Shown in pieces: positions 14,262 to 19,938 of a stretch of DNA of 19,938 nucleotides; the stretch's first letter is position 1, and each line of letters starts with the position of its first letter. Location: contig CAYZPY010000031.1 of NCBI GenBank assembly GCA_964480425.1, forward strand, positions 1 to 19,938, given 5' to 3'. A program made the translations under genes and the position numbers. The DNA comes from CAYYMD01 sp964480425 (GTDB lineage: Bacteria; Planctomycetota; Phycisphaerae; SM23-33). The notes under the pieces were generated by a model that was given only the letters and a program-made list of their open reading frames with translations, was not told where the DNA came from and made no database searches.

Positions 14262-15284
14262 TTATCCCCACACGCCTTCGATTGGTTCTCCGCACTTGCC
14301 GCACTTTTCATCCTCCAGATTGATCCTGCGCACGGAGAATCCGCTCCGCTCGATTACGACGTTTTTGCAGTTGGGGCAGTAGGTGCTCTCGTCGACCTGC
14401 CCGGCGACGTTTCCGCAGTATATGTATTTCAGCCCGGCCTCTTTTCCGATGCGGCAGGCGTCCTGTAGTTTCTCCAACGGGGTCGAGGGCGTCTGGGTCA
14501 TGTTGTAATCGCCGTGGAAGCGGCTGACGTGCCATGGCACGTGCGGGCCTAATTCGTTGGCGATGAATTCAGCGATGTCGCGCAGTTCCTCGGGCGAGTC
14601 GTTCATTTGTGGCACGACCAGCGTGGTGATCTCGACCCATATGCCGGCCTTCATTAGCGCCCGCAGGCAGTCCAGCACCGGTTCCAGGCGGGCCTTCATC
14701 ACCCGCCTGTAGGTTTCGTCGCGAAAGGCCTTGAGGTCCACGTTTATCGCGTCCAGGTACGGCGCGATGGTATCCACCGCCAGCGGCGTGAGAAAGCCGT
14801 TGGACACGAAGCAGTTTTTTATGCCTTCGTCGTGCGCGAGTTTTGCGGTGTCGTAGGCCAGTTCGAAAAACACCGTCGGCTCGGTGTAGGTGTAACTTAT
14901 CGAGTCGCACTCGTAGTTTCGGGCGGCGGATACTATCTGTTTTGAGCTGACGGCCCGTCCTTCCGCTAACTTGCCCGTCCGGGGCGACTGCGATATCCGC
15001 CAGTTCTGGCAGAACTTGCACTGGAAGTTGCACCCGGTGGCGGCCACCGACACGCTCTGCGTGCCGGGAAGGAAGTGGAACAGCGGCTTTTTTTCGATGG
15101 GGTCCACGTTCAGCGCGACCACGGCGTCGTACGAAAGCGACTCGAGCGACCCCTCGACGTTTTGGCGCACGCGGCAGACGCCGTATTTGCCCGCCTTTAT
15201 CACGCAGCGGTGCCCGCACAGATTGCAGCGGACCTTCTGCCCGTCGAGTTTTTCGTACAGCATTGCTTCGCGCGTTTCGCTCAT
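14262..15284 (-). CDS. AmmeMemoRadiSam-system type radical SAM enzyme
   Basis: Radical SAM protein of 340 residues resembling pyruvate formate-lyase activating enzymes (COG1180) and most like the radical SAM partner of the AMMECR1/Memo system. An N-terminal cysteine cluster C20, C23, C27 and C37 (CNLCGHRCVI...GVC) precedes EKKPLFHFLPG (64-74) and the cluster motif GCNFQCKFCQNW with C85, C89 and C92. SYTYTEPTVFFE is the usual SAM-contact strand. The C-terminus carries a zinc-ribbon-like CPNC...CGKC set. I start at the ATG at 15284 because AGGGA lies seven bases upstream; an in-frame ATG at 15329 would add 15 low-complexity residues without a ribosome site. AMMECR1 and Memo genes are not in the window. 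The substrate of this system is not established. Confidence 0.9.
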   Translation of the reverse strand: MSETREAMLYEKLDGQKVRCNLCGHRCVIKAGKYGVCRVRQNVEGSLESLSYDAVVALNVDPIEKKPLFHFLPGTQSVSVAATGCNFQCKFCQNWRISQSPRTGKLAEGRAVSSKQIVSAARNYECDSISYTYTEPTVFFELAYDTAKLAHDEGIKNCFVSNGFLTPLAVDTIAPYLDAINVDLKAFRDETYRRVMKARLEPVLDCLRALMKAGIWVEITTLVVPQMNDSPEELRDIAEFIANELGPHVPWHVSRFHGDYNMTQTPSTPLEKLQDACRIGKEAGLKYIYCGNVAGQVDESTYCPNCKNVVIERSGFSVRRINLEDEKCGKCGEPIEGVWG

Positions 15285-15314
15285 GACTCTTTCCCTGAAT
15301 CGTCCGTTTCCGTT

Positions 15315-15411
15315 GTTTAATTCCCGCATGCGGTTTGTGCGCCAGTTTGCACCACGGGTGGGTAAGATTCAGTCGTGCCCGATTGTCGCATCAAAGATAC
15401 GGGAATTAAAC
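15315..15411. repeat. 12-bp inverted repeat flanking an intergenic segment
   Basis: GTTTAATTCCCG (15315-15326) and CGGGAATTAAAC (15400-15411) are perfect inverted copies 73 bp apart, between the FAD oxidoreductase stop and the radical SAM start. The right copy is continuous with the octamer repeat at 15401-15432. Confidence 0.6.
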
Positions 15412-15432
15412 GATTAACCGATCAACCAATCA
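15401..15432 (-). repeat. Degenerate octamer repeat, consensus near TRATCGGT
   Basis: On the minus strand, starting with the TGA stop of the FAD oxidoreductase, successive octamers read TGATTGGT, TGATCGGT, TAATCGTT and TAATTCCC. The pattern matches the array after the AraC-type gene (1026-1065), also at a stop codon. Confidence 0.5.
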
Positions 15433-18303
15433 GTACCCGTAGGCCTCTGCAATTAATTTTACAGGATGCAGGGCCGGTTTTCCGCTTGCGAATGACATTT
15501 GCATCCGGCAGGCGGCGCATTCGCTCATGCAGGCCGGTGCGCCGGACGCCCTGAGGCGTCGGGTCAGTTCGCGACCTATTTCCATGGAAGTCTCGAAGTT
15601 GCGCTTCTGGAAGCCCCACGTTCCGGCCAGTCCGCAGCATCCGGCCTCGATTACCTCAACCTCGATGCCCGGCACGTCGTGCAGTAGTTCCACGGCGGGC
15701 AGGTCGTCCCGCAGCGACTTGAGGTGGCAGGAGGCGTGGTAATCCAGCGACAAATCCACGCGTGCGAAGTCGTCCTTGAGCATTCCGCGCCGGCGAAGGT
15801 CCCGCAGGAAACTTCCCAGTTCCCACGTGGCCCGGGATAGACGCTCGGTGTCCCGGCCGGGCTCGACCTGAGACCATTCGCTCTTGAGGCACATTGTCGC
15901 CGTCGGTTCGGAGCAGACGATTTTGTAACCGTTTTCCACGTACGGCAGCAGTTGGCGAAGGTTGTACCTTATCGACTTTCGCGCGGATTCGATGTCGCCG
16001 TATCCTATGGGCGTTGCGGCTGCGGATTTCTGAGGCGGGACGACCACCTCGATGTCGTTGTGCCGCAGCACGTCCACCACGGCGCGGCCGAGCGAGTGGT
16101 CGTTCCACCGCGCGACCAGGTCCACGAAGTAAACCGCCTTATCGGCGGGCGTGGGCAGATCTCCCAGCGAGGCGACGTATTTATTGAGTTTCTTTACGCC
16201 GCATCCCCAGGCGAACTTCGGCATGGGCCTGCGTCGGTCTATGCCGGTGAGTTTTTCCATCACCCACCGCGCCGGCGGCAGCGACATTGTCAGGTTCGCA
16301 GCCGGCGCGAACCGCGAGCCCATGCGGCTCATTTTCTCCCCGTCGGCAAGGACCTTCTGGGCCCGACGCAGTCCCAGTCGCGCCACGAGGCGCCCGCGGA
16401 CCTCGGCAATTATCTTCGGTATGTCCACGCCCGAGGGGCAGTCCAGCGTGCACATCCTGCACTGGATGCAGTTGTCCAGCACCTCGCCGAGGCGCTCGCT
16501 GTAGAGCATCTGCTCGTCGAGGCGCTCGCTGAGTATCTGGCGAAGGATATTGTTCCTGGCCCGTGGCGTGGCGATTTCTCCCCCCATGGACCGGTAAGCC
16601 GGACACATCCGCTGGACGTCGTCCAGCGAACGGCACACGCCGCAGCCGTTGCACGCCTCGACCTCGCGGATAAATTCTCCCTGGTCCCAGTGCAGCACCT
16701 GCGCCCCGACCTTGGCGCGTCGCGGTCGGCCCAGGCGGAGATTCTCGCTTAGCATCTGCTCGCCGGTTTTGTCGGTTACCACTTTGTCGGGATTCAGGAC
16801 GCCGTGGGGGTCGAATGTCCGCTTTATAAGCCGCATGAGTTCATAAGTTTCGCCGTACTGCTCGTGCAGGAACCCGCTCCGCGCCAGCCCGCAGGCGTGC
16901 TCGCCGCTTATCGAGCCGCCCAGCGACCATGCCAGTTCGAACGCCCTGCGGGCGATTTGTATCATTTTTTTGCGGTCGGCCGGGTCGTGCATGTCCAAAA
17001 ACGGTCGGGGGTGCGGCTCGCCGGCGCCGGCGTGTGCGTAGAGGAAGATTCGCACGTCGTGTTCGTCGGCGATCTTGCCCAGGCCGGCGATGTAGTCGGG
17101 CATGGTCTCGACGGGCACGCACACGTCCTCGATGAGGGCGATCGGCTGGCAGTTTTCACGCGTGCGGTACAGCAGGGGCGTGGCCTTGCTGCGGATGTCG
17201 GCGGCGGCGTCGCGCCGGGACGCGTCGCGGATGACGTTCGCCCGTCCGATCAGGCCTTTTGTTTCGTCCAGCGTCCGCATCAGGCGTTTGAGGCGACGGT
17301 CAAGTTCGCCGGTATCGGCGGCTTCGAGGGATATCCACAACGCCGCTTCGGCGTCTGGCAGCAGGTGCGCCTTTTCGGGATACGTCCGCCTGGCAAGTTC
17401 CATCAGCCCGCCGTCCATCAGTTCGCACGTGGCGGCGCCGGCGGCGACGATGGGTTTAAGCGCCCGGCTCATTGCCTGTAGCGACTCGAACGGCGCCTCG
17501 ACGACGACCTTGTGCCGCGGGAGATCCACCAGCGCCAGACCGGTCAGTGTAAACAGCGCCAGTGTGCCCTCGCTTCCGGCCAGCAGTCGCACCCAGTTAA
17601 CTCGGCCGTCTTTGAGCGTACCGTTCAGTGCATACCCGGCGCGGTTCCTGACGGCTTTTGGCCAGTGGGCGCCTATTCGATCTCGCCACTTTTCCAGAAG
17701 ACGGGGCGTTTTGACGACGATTGTTTCAAACAGCGGCGTGGGCTTTCCGTGCGGCTCGGCCCGTCCGTCGGCGAAGAACCTGGCGCGCGAGCCGTCGGAC
17801 AGCACCGCGTCCAGCCAGCGGACGTGGTCGCCGCTGTGCCCGTACACCAGCGAGTGCGCACCGGTGGCGTTGTTTGCGACCATCCCGCCGATTGTCGCCC
17901 GGTCGCCGCTGGCCGGGTCAGGTCCGAACTGCAGGCCGCGAGCCGACAGCGATTCGTTCAGTCGTCCTATTACGTATCGCGGCTGGAACAACGCAGAGCC
18001 AGTGGATTCGTCAATACCGAGGATGCGGTTCATGCCCTCGGTGAAGTCCAGCATAATCCCGTCGGTGAGCGACTCTCCGGCCAGACCGCTTCCTGCGCCG
18101 CGGGCGGCGATGGCAATGGCGTTTCTCGATGCGTATCGCACAGTGTCGGCCGCCTCCGCCGCGTCGGCGGGCAGCGCCACCATCCGCGGGGTCACCTGGA
18201 ATATGCTTGCGTCGGTGGCGTATGCGGCGCGGGTGACGGCATCGTCATGGACCCTGCCCGGGGGCGATTCGATAGCGCCGGATTTTTTGGGATTGATGCT
18301 CAT
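15430..18303 (-). CDS. FAD-linked oxidoreductase fused to Fe-S and CCG domains (D-2-hydroxyacid dehydrogenase type)
   Basis: Large flavoprotein of 957 residues, laid out like YdiJ or a GlcD-GlcF fusion. The FAD-binding domain (about 20-260) shows YATDASIFQVTP (28-39), ARGAGSGLAG (67-76) and FGPDPASGDRATIGGMVANN. A FAD-oxidase C-terminal domain runs to about 520, with HAGAGEPHPRPF and SGEHACG. Two 4Fe-4S motifs follow: C551, C554, C557, C567 and C612, C615, C618, C622. The C-terminal part has CCG-type cysteines, including C859 and C889-C890 (GCCGLAG). The family oxidises D-lactate, glycolate or D-2-hydroxyglutarate and passes electrons to the respiratory chain or another acceptor; the substrate here cannot be read from sequence. 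There is no signal peptide. The ATG at 18303 has no Shine-Dalgarno site but does have a promoter candidate upstream. Confidence 0.93.
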   Translation of the reverse strand: MSINPKKSGAIESPPGRVHDDAVTRAAYATDASIFQVTPRMVALPADAAEAADTVRYASRNAIAIAARGAGSGLAGESLTDGIMLDFTEGMNRILGIDESTGSALFQPRYVIGRLNESLSARGLQFGPDPASGDRATIGGMVANNATGAHSLVYGHSGDHVRWLDAVLSDGSRARFFADGRAEPHGKPTPLFETIVVKTPRLLEKWRDRIGAHWPKAVRNRAGYALNGTLKDGRVNWVRLLAGSEGTLALFTLTGLALVDLPRHKVVVEAPFESLQAMSRALKPIVAAGAATCELMDGGLMELARRTYPEKAHLLPDAEAALWISLEAADTGELDRRLKRLMRTLDETKGLIGRANVIRDASRRDAAADIRSKATPLLYRTRENCQPIALIEDVCVPVETMPDYIAGLGKIADEHDVRIFLYAHAGAGEPHPRPFLDMHDPADRKKMIQIARRAFELAWSLGGSISGEHACGLARSGFLHEQYGETYELMRLIKRTFDPHGVLNPDKVVTDKTGEQMLSENLRLGRPRRAKVGAQVLHWDQGEFIREVEACNGCGVCRSLDDVQRMCPAYRSMGGEIATPRARNNILRQILSERLDEQMLYSERLGEVLDNCIQCRMCTLDCPSGVDIPKIIAEVRGRLVARLGLRRAQKVLADGEKMSRMGSRFAPAANLTMSLPPARWVMEKLTGIDRRRPMPKFAWGCGVKKLNKYVASLGDLPTPADKAVYFVDLVARWNDHSLGRAVVDVLRHNDIEVVVPPQKSAAATPIGYGDIESARKSIRYNLRQLLPYVENGYKIVCSEPTATMCLKSEWSQVEPGRDTERLSRATWELGSFLRDLRRRGMLKDDFARVDLSLDYHASCHLKSLRDDLPAVELLHDVPGIEVEVIEAGCCGLAGTWGFQKRNFETSMEIGRELTRRLRASGAPACMSECAACRMQMSFASGKPALHPVKLIAEAYGY

Positions 18304-18322
18304 ACACTGTGTGTGTCCGGTG

Positions 18323-18351
18323 AATATAGGATATTTCTACGGGGATTTTAA
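18323..18351 (-). promoter_or_regulatory. Candidate promoter of the FAD oxidoreductase gene
   Basis: On the minus strand TTAAAA (18351-18346, 4 of 6) and TATATT (18328-18323, 5 of 6) are 17 bp apart. The ATG is 20 bp from the -10 box, giving a short leader that fits the missing Shine-Dalgarno site. Confidence 0.45.
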
Positions 18352-18384
18352 CATTGTAGGCGCATGAGGCGGGTATGTTGCGGT

Positions 18385-19938
18385 TTACCTTGTTCTCAGC
18401 CACCATCCGGCGCACCACAGTCCCAGTGCCGCGGCGGCGAGCATCCACCAGATCTCCAGTCGCCGGCTGGGACTTACGCTTGCCTTCGGCAGGGGCGCAT
18501 TGGCGGCCTGTAGGACGGGCGATGTTTCCGCCTGGCCGCCGGACAGGCCGAACAGGTTCACGGCGAGAAGTTCACCGTCGCCGCGGCGGTATAGACCGGG
18601 CCAGGTCCAAAGGGCGCCTTTGTCGTTTTGGGTGGGGACCGGCGAAGCGACCGGTTGCAGATCCACGCACGGCCCCGCATGCCCTGGCGTTGTGTAGTCG
18701 AACTGTTCCCGCCCGCCGCCGGGGGCGAGCCAGTTGGTCGCGTTGGTCATGAATATCACGAACGACTCGGTCAATGCGAAGTTCGTGTTCCGCGGGGCTA
18801 CGTCGAAGGCGGCGTAAATCCGCCTTGGGCTCCGGGGTTCGGTCGAGGCCGCAGGTTCGTTGCGAATGATAAGGGCGCCTTTGGGTATTTTGGCCGGTGC
18901 GACGTACCTGCTGCGCTCGGGCAGGATCCACGGTCTGAGGCGCCTGAACGCCGCGCCGGCGAGATCCACGTGCATGGTGACCGGGTCGTCGGGGCGAACG
19001 GATACGTCGTGCAGGACCATGTGCTGGAGTTGGTCGCCGCGTCGGCATCGCGGCGGCGGCGTTCGGGGATTAATCACCAGTGCGGGCATGCCGGCGGGGG
19101 GCGGGCCGTCGGCGCCGTCGGCGATTACGATGTCGGCCGATTCGACATCCGTCGCCAGTTCCAGCGCCGGCGAGGCGTTTACGAAACGGCGTATCAGTGG
19201 ATTGTCCCTGCCGATGACGGCCACGCCGCGCTTAACCGCCCTGCTGCGCGCCACGGCGGCGAAGGTTCCGACGGTGTTTTGACCCTCGCCGGGTCCCTCC
19301 AGTGCTATCGTATAGGCCGGGTGCGAATCGAACGTTTCGGCAAGGGCGATTCGTTTTCCGGGTTCGAATGTGATTTGTTTTTGCAACAGGACCGTTGCCT
19401 TGTCGTCTTGGGTTGTTATTGCGCGGATGGTGATAGTGGCGATGGCGTTGTCGCCGGTTCGGTTAAGCATTGCGGCGAACAGTTGCACGCGGTCGTCGGG
19501 GAGAGTTTTAGCCCCCGCGGCCTCGATGGTGATCGGCGGAAGGGCGGGGGGTATTTTTATGACGGTTACGCGCGGTGCGTCTGACGCCTCGGCGCCGGCA
19601 GGGACGAAGCGGTAAGTATGGTCCGCTTTGGCCTGCGAGGGGGGCGTGGGAAGTTGGTCGAACGCCACCGGAAGGGCAGAGAGATTATCGCGGCAGAATC
19701 TCGCGGCCGCCGGTGGGCTCAGCGGTTCTGTCGGGGACTGCATGCCGGCCGGAAGTGCCAGGCGGACACGGTCGGTTTTTTCCAGGCGGTCCAGCAGCGT
19801 GCGGATTGACTCAAGCAGGACGTGGCGGTTTGTGGCCAGTTCGGCCGAGGGATACACCGCCAGGGTGATTCGTCTTGCGGGCTCTGCCGAGATGTACACC
19901 GGCGCCGTCAGCGCCGCCACGGCCGCCACAGCGCCGCC
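18385..19938 (-). CDS. Membrane protein of unknown function, C-terminal part (cut by the window end)
   Basis: The frame stays open to the right edge, so only the last 517 or so codons are seen; the first possible GTG at 19929 is probably internal. The visible part opens with a beta-strand/helix unit (RRITLAVYPSAEL then a helix ending LLDRLEKTDRVRLALP) that resembles a von Willebrand A Rossmann core without the metal-binding DxSxS. A beta-rich middle and an alpha/beta unit (RGVAVIGRDNPLIRRFV...DIVIADGAD) follow. One transmembrane helix lies close to the C-terminus (EIWWMLAAAALGLWCAGWW), ending in RTR. This layout recalls planctomycete BatA/aerotolerance-type proteins, which sit near MoxR and DUF58 genes; those would lie outside the window. 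The function call is weak, the coding call is good. Confidence 0.75.
   Translation of the reverse strand, partial: GGAVAAVAALTAPVYISAEPARRITLAVYPSAELATNRHVLLESIRTLLDRLEKTDRVRLALPAGMQSPTEPLSPPAAARFCRDNLSALPVAFDQLPTPPSQAKADHTYRFVPAGAEASDAPRVTVIKIPPALPPITIEAAGAKTLPDDRVQLFAAMLNRTGDNAIATITIRAITTQDDKATVLLQKQITFEPGKRIALAETFDSHPAYTIALEGPGEGQNTVGTFAAVARSRAVKRGVAVIGRDNPLIRRFVNASPALELATDVESADIVIADGADGPPPAGMPALVINPRTPPPRCRRGDQLQHMVLHDVSVRPDDPVTMHVDLAGAAFRRLRPWILPERSRYVAPAKIPKGALIIRNEPAASTEPRSPRRIYAAFDVAPRNTNFALTESFVIFMTNATNWLAPGGGREQFDYTTPGHAGPCVDLQPVASPVPTQNDKGALWTWPGLYRRGDGELLAVNLFGLSGGQAETSPVLQAANAPLPKASVSPSRRLEIWWMLAAAALGLWCAGWWLRTR

Noticed and set aside
15285..15329. 15-residue N-terminal extension of the AmmeMemoRadiSam-type enzyme
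   Set aside because: The ATG at 15329 has no ribosome site and adds a low-complexity stretch; the ATG at 15284 has AGGGA at good spacing.
1..19938. CRISPR arrays, tRNA or rRNA genes, insertion sequences, phage genes, defence systems
   Set aside because: I looked for regularly spaced repeats, tRNA-like cloverleaf signatures, transposase or integrase motifs and known defence proteins, and found none.

Overview
The window is GC-rich, densely coded bacterial DNA that looks like a planctomycete, probably a Phycisphaerae-type lineage. Pointers (inference from family knowledge, no search run): a secreted protease with a dockerin-like calcium repeat and a PEP-CTERM tail, a short zinc-ribbon/transmembrane protein of a type common in that phylum, a stand-alone Ser/Thr kinase paired with a PPP-like phosphatase, an alpha-type glutamine synthetase, and genes with weak or no Shine-Dalgarno sites and TTG starts. 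I see no rRNA, tRNA, CRISPR array, integrase or transposase.

Layout. 116-1027 (+): AraC-family regulator. 1073-3358 (-): a signalling cluster of Ser/Thr kinase, metallophosphatase (8-bp overlap) and a tail-anchored zinc-ribbon protein. 3568-7499 (+): a flippase-like membrane protein, a PilZ (c-di-GMP) protein, an O6-alkylguanine-DNA alkyltransferase and a secreted trypsin-like protease with dockerin and PEP-CTERM regions. 7510-9952 (-): glutamine synthetase behind a near-consensus promoter, then a PflX/COG1313-like radical SAM protein. 10136-14194 (+): an envelope quality-control cluster made of an HtrA-like lipoprotein protease, a 788-residue protein that reads as two inactivated HtrA-like protease domains plus two PDZ domains, and a 25-residue Arg/Lys-rich peptide, ending in a 10-bp hairpin terminator. 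14262-18303 (-): an AmmeMemoRadiSam-type radical SAM enzyme and a FAD/Fe-S/CCG oxidoreductase. 18385-end (-): the C-terminal part of a membrane protein that runs off the window. No gene-free stretch exceeds about 235 bp.

How parts may work together. The kinase and phosphatase should set the phosphorylation state of shared targets, one of which could be the zinc-ribbon protein. The HtrA and pseudo-HtrA pair suggests an active periplasmic protease with an inactive PDZ partner that may act as scaffold or regulator. The remaining genes look like ordinary metabolism and repair.

Most interesting items: the tandem pseudoprotease beside an intact HtrA, the 25-residue basic peptide gene, the overlapping kinase/phosphatase genes, and degenerate 8-bp-period repeats just after two unrelated stop codons. 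There is no obvious new defence or mobile system here.
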